Source: Margaritifera margaritifera (lineage: Eukaryota > Mollusca > Bivalvia > Unionida > Margaritiferidae). Taken from it: a stretch of 64,000 bases of DNA. Below are positions 1 to 11,925 of this stretch, piece after piece. Made by a program: the position numbers and the translations under genes. The notes under the pieces were generated by a model. That model worked only from the letters and a program-made list of their open reading frames with translations. It did no database searches and was not told where the DNA came from. The first letter of the stretch is position 1, and every line of letters starts with the position of its first letter. Where the stretch lies: positions 7,192,501 through 7,256,500 of the forward strand of contig JAQPZY010001670.1 of NCBI GenBank assembly GCA_029931535.1, in the 5' to 3' direction.

Positions 1-497
1 TGCAGACCTGATTGTGAAGACTACATTGTGAAGACTAGATTGTGAAGACTAGATTTTGAAGACCACATTGTGGAGGCTAGATTTTGCAGACTAGATTGTG
101 AAGACTACATTGTGGAGGCTAGATTTTGCAGACTAGATTGTGAAGACTACATTGTGAAGACTAGATTGTGACGACTACATTTTGAAGACTACATTGTGGA
201 GGCTAGATTTTGCAGACTAGATTGTGAAGACTAGATTGTGAAGACTAGATTGTGAAGACTACATTGTGAAGACTAGATTGTGACGACTACATTGTGGAGG
301 CTAGATTTTGCAGATTGTGAAGACAACATTGTGAAGACTAGATTGTGAAGACTTGATTGTGGAGGCTAGATTTTGCAGACTAGATTATGAAGACTACATT
401 GTGGAGGCTAGATTGTGAAGTTATGAAGACCACATTGTGGAGGCTAGATTGTGAAGACTAGATTGTCAAGGCTAGATTGTGTAGACTAGATTGTGTA
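1..497. repeat. 14-bp minisatellite, cut by window start
   Basis: About 35 tandem units of roughly 14 bp with consensus attgtgaagactag. Variants with attgtggaggctag and attttgcagactag alternate, giving irregular higher-order blocks. The array is already running at base 1 and decays into unique sequence near 497. No coding sense was seen. Confidence 0.9.
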
Positions 498-786
498 TTA
501 TTCAACATCAGTTGTCATTAAAAGAACAGTAAAATGTTTATACAGATCACTCAGGTAAGCATCCAGAAGGGGTCTTTATTAGCAGGTGGTTGTAGTATAC
601 AGGTAAATTTGTATTGATTTATGTACAAATAGGACCTATGAAACCAGGCCTTTACACACAGAGTGCACTTATATTCAGGTGGTTTGTTGGTGTAGCAGGT
701 CTGACTGTATATATACTACTCATGTTGCTACAACCAAGAAAGATGTAGGAATTGCTACAGCAGTGTCATCAAGATGCTTCATCATG

Positions 787-1385
787 AAACTCTCTATACA
801 AAGACCACACAGTTGGTTGGTTGGTTTTTAATAGTTCTATAGAAAGATCACAATGTTGGTTTTTAATGGCTCTATACAAAGACCACACAGTTGGTTGGTT
901 GGTTGGTTTTTAATGGCTCTATACAAAGACCACACAGTTGGTTGGTTGGTTTTTAATAGTTCTATACAAAGACCACATGGTTGGCTTTTAATGGCTCTAT
1001 ACAAAGACCACACAGTTGGTTGGTTGGTTGGTTTTTAATGGTTCCTTACAAAGACCACATAGTTGGTTGGTTGGTTTTAATGGCTCTATACAAAGACCAC
1101 ATGGTTGGTTGGTTTTTAATGGCTCTATACAAAGACCACACAGTTGGTTGGTTGGTTTTGAATGGCTCTATACAAAGACCACACAGTTGGTGGGTTGTTT
1201 TTTAATGACTCTGTACAAAGACCACAAAGTTGGTTGGTTGGTTTTGAATGGCTCTATACAAAGACCACACAGTTGGTTGGTTGGTTTTTAATGACTCTAT
1301 ACAAAGACAACACAGTTGGTTGTGTAGTTTTTAATGGCTCTATACAAAGGCCACACGGTTGGTTGGTTTTTAATGGCACCTTTAA
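787..1385. repeat. 43-bp minisatellite
   Basis: About 13 units of roughly 43 bp, each with caaagaccacacagttgg followed by a variable run of TTGG, then tttttaatggctctata. Length differences between units come from the number of TTGG steps. Open frames crossing it are by-products of the repeat, not genes. Bases 498-786 before it hold nothing recognised. Confidence 0.9.
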
Positions 1386-1821
1386 CACATTATTGGTCAT
1401 ATCATGCAGAGAAAATGGGAGCTAAGTGCCTTTACCATGGGCACAACAAAGAAACAAATCCAAGCTGGCCTGAGTGGGTACTGAACCTGTGACCCTTCAA
1501 GTTCAAGTAATCTTTATTTAAAGTTGATTCACACTTGCACCATATAAAACACAAACTCTATTGCGATTTTACTACAGACTATTTAAAACAAAAATTTAAA
1601 TAATATTCAGGATTATTCATACAACAAGACAAATTACAACATACATTATATACAATCAATACAGTGGTACACACATTACCACATAGTTGTATGTGCCTAT
1701 ATAGAGTACATACTGAGACAAATTACAAATATACATGCAATCAAAACAGTAGTGTATATAGTAAACATAATTCCACAATACTCAACAAAGTACATATATG
1801 CATATATTGATACACTATTTT

Positions 1822-1896
1822 GGTGGTGGGGTATGGATCTAACATACATACCCATGATAATCCTACACTCTACCAACTGAGTTACCATGGCTCCCT
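1822..1896 (-). repeat. tRNA-derived SINE head or tRNA relic
   Basis: On the minus strand the segment starts gggagccatgg and contains aactcagttggtagagtg, a good RNA polymerase III box A / D-arm. About 30 nt further a five-base-pair T-arm is visible (gtatg, loop ttagatc, catac). The loop departs from the TTCRANY consensus and the acceptor stem does not pair well, so this reads as a SINE head or a dead tRNA. Bases 1386-1821 hold no gene; a second box-B-like string (ggttcagtaccc on the minus strand) lies near 1470. Confidence 0.5.
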
Positions 1897-2136
1897 AAAG
1901 ACCACAATGCCAATATCAAAACTGAAACTGCTTTGAATAAGTTTGTCTTTTGCCTGGATTTTTTACAAACAAGCTAAATTACAATGAAATTATGAATTAA
2001 CTTATAATTCATGGTTAGAGAATATGAGCCAAATTTTCATACTCAGAGATTAAAGTCCATGACATCAGCTAAAGAAATGAACCGATAATCCATAGTCCTG
2101 GATTTTATTTTCAAAGTACATGTTGACCTACATTAA

Positions 2137-3511
2137 CCCTTAAAGTGCAAGTCGCGACTTAAGTCGTTTTTCAGGTAAGCAACTGTTTACCTATCCCGGT
2201 ACTTCAGCTTGACATAATGGTTATTAAACTAAATTTGATTTGTACAATGGGCCCTGGAACCAGCATTTTTTCATAGTTTTAACCTTGAATTCATCAAAGA
2301 AGTCTTATAAATGCATTTTTATGATAGGCACTACCTAGAAAATTCAAAATGGCTGACTCCGAACATGGTTCATCTTGAGATGATTTGATTTGGCAAATAC
2401 TGGCTGATGATAGCGATGATGACAACGATTTTGAAAGTGTTGAAGTATATGAGATTATTAGAGCTGGGAAAGTGTTACTGGAAATGCCAGCGAGTGATTT
2501 TGAACCCCAAAATGATGTTGAATATGAGTCCGATGTACATGCTGGATGGACAAAAACTGATGGCATGCCGGTCAACCCAATGTTCAGCGGTATTTCAAAA
2601 TAAAATGTATAAATGGAGAATATCAAGTCTATATACCATTTAAGGCTATTTTTATATTAGGATTTCTTGCATCTGATCATAGATCAAATGAATCTATATG
2701 CACTGCAGAGAATAAATGGTGCAGACTTGATTGACAACAGCAGCATGAGAAAATGGAAGCCTGTCATACCTGATGAATTGGAACTCTTTTTTTTTTGCAC
2801 TGATTATGGCTGTGGTGCATACATCTGATTTCAGTTTTTTTACTGGACAGCTGAGTATGTGATATCAACCATATACTTCAGCCAAAAAAAATTGAGTTGG
2901 GATATATTTCTTAATAGTCTAAGCATGTAACACCTGAACAGGTAATGAACTTGACAGATGACTGTCTTTGTAAGCTCATAAGAGGACATTAGATGACAGA
3001 CATATACTAGAATAAATAACAAGAAAACTACAAGGCTTTGTGAACATTTATTACAAACTTTAGGGGTGTAAACTTACTTGTGGTATTCCTTGACTGAATG
3101 CTCATTAACTGTTACCTATTCTACACCTGTGATTTTCACAACTTGGATATAAAGTTGTAACAGGCATACATATGTATGGTTGAGCCATGAAAGAATGGAG
3201 TATTTTTTAGACATATTTAAACTTTGTCAATAAAAAAGATACAAAATACTGATGAAAAACAAAGGTAATTTATATATTTACTTGTATTTGCACCTGTAAG
3301 TACAAATATGATAAAGTTACATATGTGACATGATGCTTATAATAAAGTTCAGACATCAATAATTATTTTTTTTATATAGGGTTTGTATGTCTATTATGTA
3401 CAGTAATCAAAATACAGGCAATTTAAAAGCAGAATGCAATTTTCATTTCTTTTCTCAAACAATTCAGCACTGAGGGATCTTGTGCTACAAAACTATACTG
3501 TACTTTAAGGG
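2137..3511 (+). mobile_element. piggyBac-like element relic, 1375 bp
   Basis: Both ends carry the target duplication TTAA (2133-2136 and 3512-3515). The termini are inverted repeats: CCCTTAAAGTGCA at the left and the complement of CCCTTAAAGTACA at the right, differing at one base. TTAA duplications with CCCT-type termini are the hallmark of the piggyBac superfamily. Just inside the left end is a perfect 12-bp palindrome, aagtcgcgactt (2149-2160). The interior holds a broken transposase reading on the plus strand. At 1.4 kb it is an internally deleted copy that cannot encode a full transposase. Confidence 0.85.
2345..2935 (+). pseudogene. piggyBac transposase fragment
   Basis: The first part (2385-2603) encodes an acidic N-terminus with DDSDDDNDFESVE, as usual in piggyBac transposases, ending near GMPVNPMFSGISK. 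After a frame change, 2733-2822 reads SSMRKWKPVIPDELELFF, the W-x-P-x-T/P-x-E-[LI] entry to the piggyBac core domain. A third stretch (2833-2930), after an in-frame TGA, reads FYWTAEYVISTIYFSQ, matching the family's YW...F...M block. The catalytic acidic residues further downstream are absent, so the copy is dead. Family assignment rests on these motifs together with the TTAA termini. Confidence 0.75.
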
Positions 3512-3515
3512 TTAA

Positions 3516-4224
3516 TGTGTGACCAGAAACAATAAATAATAGAGTATACCAGCACAACCTAGGCAGTTTCCTCAAAACTGTTTAGTACTAGAACAAGAAG
3601 CATTGACACAAAGTAGGTCAAATCATATAAAATTGTGCTACAATTTGTTCCTAGCTTTGCTACAATATAATATATAAAATCCAGTCAGAACAAAACATCC
3701 ACTCACAATGGAAGTATGATTCTCTTAACATGAAACTAGGCCTTCAAAATCTCCCCTGACCATTTCCAAAGGCAAGTAAATTTTCAAGCATGAAAGCAAA
3801 TATCCTGATGCAGATTATCCCATGCAAAATATGACAGCTGAAAGTCACCCTTAGCTGTCCATCTCTCATATTGTACATTAGAATTTACATGAAACATGCA
3901 GTAAATTTATGTGAATGTGGTTTTATTTGAGATGAAATAAATATTGTAACCATTTCAGGTTAGTTTTCTTTTGTTTTATAATTTAGATGCTTAGGAAGGG
4001 AATGTGAAAACTTCACTGGGTAAATAAAAATCTAACATTCAATTGCATCATGGGCAATTACAAATGTTAAAAATTCTCTTGCCTATGGGCAAGTAAACTG
4101 TTATAAAAGAATTTCAAAGGCCTTGAAACAGAGAAAGATGAAATGTTATTCACCTTATGGAAGGGTGACTAAAGAGTATCAATGACTGTGTTACTTTACC
4201 ATAAGACATCAAGGTGTTACTCAC
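3516..4224. other. No gene seen; probable intron 3 of MFSD13A
   Basis: AT-rich unique sequence between the piggyBac relic and exon 3 of the minus-strand transporter gene. I looked here for the next exon, whose family sequence includes a K-P-G-Q motif, and found none. Confidence 0.5.
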
Positions 4225-4308
4225 TTTCTATTGTGTTTGACCATGTCATTGTCAGCTACATCAGACAGAGGCATGCTGAACAGGGCATATGTTCCATTTG
4301 CCAGACAG
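4225..4308 (-). CDS. MFSD13A: MFSD13A/TMEM180 exon 3
   Basis: Minus-strand exon of 84 bp. The acceptor is the complement of 4309-4311 (ccatttcag upstream) and the donor is GTGAGT, complement of 4219-4224. It encodes NGTYALFSMPLSDVADNDMV followed by KHNRK. This aligns with the human TMEM180 segment after the mid-C-terminal helix (E-G-T-C-K, then T-D-L-V-D-E-D, then N-H-R-K). The exon begins and ends in phase 2, which fits the phase-2 end of exon 2. The reading frame closes soon after the donor, as expected for an exon edge. The exon that should follow, with the conserved K-P-G-Q segment, was not found in bases 1-4218 and may lie outside the window. Confidence 0.78.
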
Positions 4309-4654
4309 CTGAAATGGTACACAGATTTTGATGGTGAAAAGTGTAAACTAATACAATGTTTTAAATATACTTCTACATATCTAAAATGTATGCATTTCAA
4401 AAGCCTATTTTCAAATAAGTTATTGTAGTGACTCATTCTCTCATACTAGAGTAAACAAAGTGTTTTAAGAGGTTTTTTTTTCCCCCTAAAATCCTCATGT
4501 AACAGCCATGCTGTGTATGAAGTGTAGAAACTTGGTCCAATTTACAGAACAATGATACAAATTTACATGTATATAAAGACCACATTCTCATCAAGAACAA
4601 TTTATGCAAATGTTAAGGTGGTCTTTATATAACTATTATAAGTATGCCAGTATA

Positions 4655-4690
4655 GCTGGTGGGGGGATTGGGGGGTGGGGGCTAGGAGTG
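4655..4690. other. G-run tract in intron 2
   Basis: Runs of 6, 6, 4 and 5 G on the plus strand are separated by short loops, a pattern that can form a G-quadruplex. On the transcribed gene's coding strand it would be a C-rich run. Confidence 0.4.
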
Positions 4691-4795
4691 GATGTTCCTA
4701 TTTTTACTGTATTTTCACAATAATCTATTTACAAGAAGTTATGTTAAAACAACAATCTTTCATAAACTACACTGAGAGTTTCAATATTATAAGTG

Positions 4796-5048
4796 TAAAA
4801 TAAGACATGGAATATGACAGTAGCACACTTTTATTGGTGTATGGAACATGTGATAACACAAGGAATATGACAGTAATAAAAGTCATAGCACACTTTTATT
4901 GTTGTATGGAACATGTGATAACAAGGAATATGATGGTAATAAAAGTCATAAATACACTTTTATAGCTGTATGGAACAGGTGATATCACAAGGAATATGAT
5001 GGTGACCCAAGTCATAGCAAACTTTTATTGGTGTTTGGAACATGTAAT
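4796..5048. repeat. ~70-bp tandem repeat, about 3.5 copies
   Basis: Imperfect copies share ggaatatgacagtaat, aagtcatagcacacttttat and gtatggaacatgtgataac. They lie in intron 2 of MFSD13A. Confidence 0.7.
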
Positions 5049-5370
5049 AAAACATCCATTTATGTTCATATTATATACACTCTATGAAAGGAGTTGCAAA
5101 ACAGAGAAATTATTCAACTCATTCAATTAATTTCATCACAAATGAGTGCAGCAAAACCTGCTTTAAAAGACACCTTCATTTAGAGGACACCTTATCCAAA
5201 AAGGAAAACATTTCTGAACCCATTTCTTAAGTTTATTTAAATGTTTCACCTCTAATGGACATTTGTCCACAAAGGACAGAACAGTGTGGTCCTTTTATTG
5301 TCCTCTATAGGCAGGTTACATAGTATTCATTTAATATCCTGTATTGCTACCAATATGAAGTTAGACTGAC

Positions 5371-5525
5371 CTGTCCAACATAAGAAAGAGCATCAGTATC
5401 CAGGGGTTCCTGGTGCCCAGTAGGAACAAACCCAGTCCTCCTGTCATCTTCCATAAGAAGTTAAACCTTATTACCCAAAAGTAACCAAACCTGCATACCA
5501 CAGGAACTCCAAAAATGACCAGGAC
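5371..5525 (-). CDS. MFSD13A: MFSD13A/TMEM180 exon 2
   Basis: Minus-strand exon of 155 bp. The acceptor is ctttgcag before GTCCTGGTC and the donor is GACAG followed by GTCAGT. It enters in phase 0 and leaves in phase 2. It encodes two hydrophobic helices separated by a short charged turn: VLVIFGVPVVCRFGYFWVIR, then a segment with KMTGGLGLFLLGTRNPW and LMLFLMLD. The pattern and length match the human TMEM180 region S-Y-V-A-P-H through the GLFLLKLG helix to the LFIASNR helix. Exon 1 ends exactly at a codon boundary, so the join keeps the frame. Intron 2 (4309-5370) is about 1.06 kb and has an array of ~70-bp repeats. Confidence 0.8.
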
Positions 5526-5804
5526 CTGCAAAGGAATGGATAAATTCTGATGATCCATTCTTATTTTGTTACTAGTTGATATCAAATAAAATATACTTCC
5601 CTCCATATGTCAAAGACAGCAAATAGAAGACAAGGCTTGCACAAAGCGCAGTACCTCCCCTGCAAACAGTGTTATGGTTTTTGTTCAACTTTGGAAACTT
5701 TAACACAAAATCTTAGACAAAATCTTTAAATTGTTGACAATGATGAAGATGCTGTCTGTGCTTAAATACCTGTCTTGTCAACAGGTGAAACATGGTGGAA
5801 CACA

Positions 5805-7500
5805 ACATTCTGTACATCACCAATAAAATATCTGAGCTGGTCATAAAGAACACATCATTCTGTACATCACCAATAAAATATCTGAGCTGGTCATAAAGAA
5901 CACATCATTCTGCACATCACCAATAAAGTATCTGAGCTGGCCATAAAGAACATATCATTCTGCACATCACCAATAAAATATCTGAGCTGGTCATAAAGAA
6001 CACATCATCCTGTACATCACCAATAAAGTATCTGAGCTGGCCATAAAGAACACAACATTTTGTACATCACCAATAAAGTATCTGAACTGGCCATAAAGAA
6101 CACAACATTTTGTACATCACCAATAAAGTATCTGAACTGGCCATAAAGAACACAACATTTTGTACATCACCAATAAAATATCTGAGCTGGTCATAAAGAA
6201 CACATCATCCTGTACATCACCAATAAAGTATCTGAACTGGCCATAAAGAACACAACATTTTGTACATCACCAATAAAGTATCTGAACTGGCCATAAAGAA
6301 CACAACATTTTGTACATCACCAATAAAATATCTGAGCTGGTCATAAAGAACACATCATCCTGTACATCACCAATAAAGTATCTGAACTGGCCATAAAGAA
6401 CACAACATTTTGTACATCACCAATAAAGTATCTGAACTGGCCATAAAGAACACAACATTTTGTACATCACCAATAAAATATCTGAGCTGGTCATAAAGAA
6501 CACATCATCCTGTACATCACCAATAAAGTATCTGAACTGGCCATAAAGAAAACAACAGTTTGTACATCACCAATAAAGTATCTGAGCTGGTCATAAAGAA
6601 CACAACATTTTGTACATCACCAATAAAGTATCTGAACTGGCCATAAAGAACACAACATTTTGTACATCACCAATAAAGTATCTGAACAAGCCATAAAGAA
6701 CACAACATTTTGTACATCACCAATAAAGTATCTGAACTGGCCATAAAGAACACAACATTTTGTACATCACCAATAAAGTATCTGAACTGGCCATAAAGAA
6801 CACAACATTTTGTACATCACCAATAAAGTATCTGAACTGGCCATAAAGAACACAACATTTTGTACATCACCAATAAAGTATCTGAACTGGCCATAAAGAA
6901 CACAACATTTTGTACATCACCAATAAAGTATCTGAACTGGCCATAAAGAACACAACATTTTGTACATCACCAATAAAATATCTGAGCTGGTCATAAAGAA
7001 CACATCATCCTGTACATCACCAATAAAGTATCTGAACTGGCCATAAAGAACACAACATTTTGTACATCACCAATAAAGTATCTGAACTGGCCATAAAGAA
7101 CACAACATTTTGTACATCACCAATAAAATATCTGAGCTGGTCATAAAGAACACATCATCCTGTACATCACCAATAAAGTATCTGAACTGGCCATAAAGAA
7201 AACAACAGTTTGTACATCACCAATAAAGTATCTGAGCTGGTCATAAAGAAAATAACATTTTGTACATCACCAATAAAGTATCTGAGCTGGTCATAAAGAA
7301 AACAACAAGTTTGTACATCACCAATAAAGTATCTGAGCCAACCATAAAGAACACAACATTCTGTACATCACCAATAAAGTATCTGAGTTGGCCATAAAGA
7401 ACACAACAGTTTGTACATCGCCAATAAAGTATCTGAGTTGGCCATAAAGAACACAACATTTTCTACATCACCAATAAAGTATCTGAGAGTTGTTGATAAA
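5805..7500. repeat. 50-bp minisatellite with 150-bp higher order
   Basis: About 34 units of 50 bp, consensus tgtacatcaccaataaagta then tctgaactggccataaagaa and cacaacattt. A marked variant (aaaata, gagctgg tcataaag, cacatcatcc) recurs at about 6001, 6201, 6351, 6501, 7001 and 7151, that is mostly every three units. The blocks 6501-6700 and 7151-7350 share further private variants, which points to a segmental copy of about 650 bp inside the array. Confidence 0.92.
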
Positions 7501-7920
7501 GAAAATAACATTCCTGTACACAAATTTTAAAAGAAAATTCACTCTCATACCAATTTGTACACAATAATTAATAAACCATGTTCTGGAAAAAAATAAAACA
7601 AAGTTTATATGACATCAAATAAAAGAGAAATCAATTAAAGGCTGGACTCCCCTACAGTGGGCTGAACCCAAACTGGCCACTATCATTAACATGATATATA
7701 TTGACAGTATTTAAATTGTGGGATGCCCATATTAAAAAATAGTAAGAAATAATTGATATTTATTTTCTAAAAAAAAAGAGGAATAATTTATGAATATATC
7801 AAGAACATGACCATAATTTTTCAGTTGCATAAGTTCAATAGCATTGGAGTATTTTCTATTTAAGCACTGTAAATACTACACAATTCAAATAGAATCTGAA
7901 ACTGGATCATTACATTTGAA
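7501..7920. other. No gene seen
   Basis: AT-rich unique intronic sequence with several short A runs. Confidence 0.5.
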
Positions 7921-9475
7921 AAACAAGAGGCCCAAGTGAGTCTGACATCGCATATTGGGCTTACATAACTTAACAGTTAACCAATGCACAAAGCAGGCTT
8001 GTGGAGTATTGTAAGAAAATATCCTGTAAACTATCTCCCAAACTTTCTATCATGTTGATTTTAGATATATTACAACATCCTGATAAAAATTCTTTCTAAA
8101 GATTAAGGCATAATTAATATGCAGTCTCTTGCTCATAATCGAAGTTATCCAGATCTTGATGATAATAAATCCAATAGATAAAAAATATGGCTTCAAGAAT
8201 ATTAGCAAGGTCAGCCCAACAAATTCAAGATAACCTCATTAATCTGCATGTACCTTGCTTACTCTTGAAACTGCCCAACATTGTGATGATACAAGACCAT
8301 ATTCAAAATTCCGATCCAAATCGGATCAGAATTATGGTTTAAAGAGTAGTAATAAGCTCAGCCAATCACATGCAAGTTCACAATTGACACAGTCCAAGAT
8401 CTTGACGATATAAGCATATATTTCTTAGTCTGATCAAAATCTGATCACAAATACGGTTTCCAGGGTGGAAAAAAATTCAGCCAATCAGATCCATGAGTAC
8501 ATCATTAATGTGTGTATCTCACTCATTATCAAACCCATCCAAGATCTTGATGATATAAATCTGTATTTCAAGTTGATCAAAATGGAATCAGAAATATGGT
8601 TTCCAGAGAGGCAACAAGTTCAGCCAATCAGATGCAAGACCAACTCATTAATATGTGTGCATCTTGCTCATTATTAAACTTGTACAAGATCTTGATGATA
8701 TAAGCATATATTCCAAGTTTGATCAAAATCGGATCAGAAATATGGCCTTCAGAGTGGTAACAAAGTCAGCCAGTCAGATGCAAGATCAGCTCATTAGTAC
8801 ATGTGGATCTCGCTCATTATTGAATTTATTTGAAATCTTGATGATATAAGCATATATTCCAAGTCTGATCAAAATCGGATCAAAAATATGACTGCCAGAG
8901 GGTTCACAAGGTCAGCCAAATCAGAAACAAGATCACCTCATTAATATGCATAGAGCTTGCTCACTATTGAGCCCATCCAAGATCTTCATGATAAAAGCTC
9001 ATATTTCAAGTTTGATCAAAATCAGACTGAAAACATGTCTTCCAGAGGCATAACAAGCTCAGCCAATCAGATGCAAGATTACCTAATTAGTATGCATAGA
9101 TATTGCTCATTATTGAACTCGTCTGAGATCTTAATGATATAAGAATATACTCCAATTTTCATCAAAATTGGATCAGACATGTGGCCTATAAAGTAGTAAC
9201 AAGGTCAACCAATCATATAGATGATCACCTCATAAGTATGCATGGATCTTGCCCATTATCAAACTTGTTCGAGACCAGAATGATATAAGCATATACTCCA
9301 AGTTGATTAAAATTGGATCAGGAATATGGCCTCCAGAGTGATGCATGGATCTCGCTCATTATCGAACTTGTCCAAGATTTTAAAGATATAAATCCATATT
9401 CCATGTTTGATTTAAATTGGCTCAGAAATATGGACACCAGAGTGGTAACAAGCAATTGTTGATGGTTGAATGCAC
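7921..9475. repeat. Dispersed element with ~146-bp tandem units
   Basis: It opens with aacaagaggcccaagtgag, a head I associate from memory with abundant bivalve dispersed repeats. About ten diverged units follow. The landmark gatcttgatgatat recurs near 8153, 8399, 8544, 8690, 8836, 8982, 9128 and 9275, giving a period of 145-147 bp. Each unit also carries caagtttgatcaaaatcgga, cagaaatatggc and cagccaatcagatgcaagat. Divergence among units is high, so the array is old. Confidence 0.8.
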
Positions 9476-9604
9476 AATGCACGATTCACGATGCATGACA
9501 GATGTATGGCTATACCATAAGCTCACTTAGCCTTACAGCGAGATGAACTAATCAGTAAGATGAAAGCGCTAGGAAAGGCTAAAAAAAGGACAGCTTGATT
9601 GCAT

Positions 9605-9920
9605 TGTAACTGGACTCTAGCTGAGTAGCTCTGCAGCTGCTATGGCCAGTAGCTCTCAAATAATGAAATTCAATCAAGCTGAATGGCTCTGTTGCCAGTG
9701 CCAGCCAAGGCCACTTGGCAGTAGCTCTCAGATAATTAAATCCACTCTAGCTGAGTGGCTCTGCAGCTAGTGCCACCTGTGACACTGGGAAGTAGCTCTC
9801 TGATAACGAAATCCACTCGGGCTGAGTGGCTCTGCAGCCAGTGCCAGCTGTGTTCACTGGGCAGTAGTTGTCCGATAATGAAATCCACTGAGTGGCTCTG
9901 CAGCCAGTGCCTGATATGGC
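9605..9920. repeat. ~72-bp tandem repeat, about 4.5 copies
   Basis: Units share gtagctctcagataat, gaaatccactctagctgag, tggctctgcagccagtgcc. The landmark gtagctctc starts near 9650, 9722, 9792 and 9864. The array abuts the 41-bp array that follows. Confidence 0.8.
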
Positions 9921-11925
9921 ATGGGGTTAGACATGCAGATGTCCTAATAATCAAAGCATGGGGTGGGTTAGACATGCAGATGTCCTAATAATCGAAGCAT
10001 GGGGTGGGTTATACAGACAGATGTTCTAATAATCAAAGCACGGGGTGGGTTAGACATGCAGATGTCCTAAAAATCGAAGCCTGAGGTGGGTTATACAAGC
10101 AACTGTCCTAATAATCAAAACATGGGGTGGGTTAGACATGCAGATGTCCTAATAATCGAAGCATGGGGTGGGTTAGACAAGCAGATGTCCTAATAATCTA
10201 AGCATGGGGTGGGTTAGACAAGCAGATGTCCTAATAATAAAAAAGTATGGGGTGGTGTTAGACCACAGATGTCCTAATAATCAAAGTATGGGGTGGGTTA
10301 GACATGCAGATGTCCTAATAATCAAAGCATGGGGTGGGTTAGACATGCAGATGTCCTAATAATCGAAGCATGAGGTGGGTTATACAGACAGATGTTCTAA
10401 TAATCAAAGCACGGGGTGGGTTAGACATGCAGATGTCCTAAAAATCGAAGCCTGAGGTGGGTTATACAAGCAACTGTCCTAATAATCAAAACATGGGGTG
10501 GGTTAGACATGCAGATGTCCTAATAATTGAAGCATGGGGTGGGTTAGACAAGCAGATGTCCTAATAATCAATGCATGGAATGGGTTAGACAAGCAGATGT
10601 CCTAATAATAAAAAAGTATGGGGTGGTGTTAGACCACAGATGTCATAATAATCAAAGTATGGGGTGGGTTAGACATGTAGATGTCGTAATAATCAAAGCA
10701 TGGGGTGGGTTATACAAGCAGATGTTCTAATAATCAAAGCATGGGGTGGGTTAAACACGCAGATGTCCTAATAATCGAAGCATGGGGTGGGTTAGACAAG
10801 CAGCTGTTGCAAAAATTAAAGCATGGGGTGGGTCAGACGTGCAGATGTCCTAATAATCGAAGCATGGCGTGGGTTAGACAAGAAGTTGTCATAATAATCA
10901 TAGCATGCAGTGGGTTAGACATGCAAATGTCCTAATAACTGAAGCATAGAGTGGGTTAGATATGCAGATGTTCTAATAATCAAAACATGGGGTGGATTAG
11001 ACATGCAGATGTCCTAATAATTGAAGCATTGGGTGTGTTAGAGAAGCAGATGTCCTAATAATCAAAAAGAATGTGATGGGGTTAGACATGCAGATGTCCT
11101 AATAATCAAAGCATGGGGTGGGTTAGTCATTCAGATGTCCTAATAATCGAAGCATGGGGTGGGTTATACAAGTAGCTGTCCTAATAATCAAAGCATGGGG
11201 TGGGTTAAACACGCAGATGTCCTAATAATCGAAGCATGGGGTGGGTTAGACAAGCAGCTGTTGCAAAAATTAAAGCATGGGGTGGGTCAGACGTGCAGAT
11301 GTCCTAATAATCGAAGCATGGCGTGGGTTAGACAAGAAGTTGTCATAATAATCATAGCATGCAGTGGGTTAGACATGCAAATGTCCTAATAACTGAAGCA
11401 TAGAGTGGGTTAGATATGCAGATGTTCTAATAATCAAAACATGGGGTGGATTAGACATGCAGATGTCCTAATAATTGAAGCATTGGGTGTGTTAGAGAAG
11501 CAGATGTCCTAATAATCAAAAAGAATGTGATGGGGTTAGACATGCAGATGTCCTAATAATCAAAGCATGGGGTGGGTTAGTCATTCAGATGTCCTAATAA
11601 TCGAAGCATGGGGTGGGTTATACAAGTAGCTGTCCTAATAATCAAAGCATGGGGTGGGTTAGACAAGAAGATGTCCAAATAATCAAAGCATGGGGTGGGT
11701 TAGACATGCAGATGTCTTAATAATCTAAGCATGGGGTGGGTTAGACAAGCAATGTCCTAATAATCAAAGCATGGGGTGGGTTAGACATGCATATGTCCTA
11801 ATAATCGAAGCATTGGGTGTGTTAGAGAAGCAGATGTCCTAATAAAAAAAAAATAATGGGGTGGGTTTAGACATGCAGATGTTCTAATAATCAAAGCATG
11901 GGGTGGATTAGACATGCAGGACATG
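9915..11925. repeat. 41-bp minisatellite, about 49 copies
   Basis: Consensus gcatggggtgggttagacat then gcagatgtcctaataatcga. Two larger copy events show inside. The block around 10238 recurs near 10608, about nine units apart. The block 10705-11158 is repeated almost exactly as 11159-11612, an offset of 454 bp or eleven units, including its private variants. Open frames here are repeat by-products. Confidence 0.92.

Noticed and set aside
5805..7500. Regularly spaced repeats considered as a CRISPR array
   Set aside because: Units are contiguous 50-bp tandem copies without unique spacers, in an animal gene intron.
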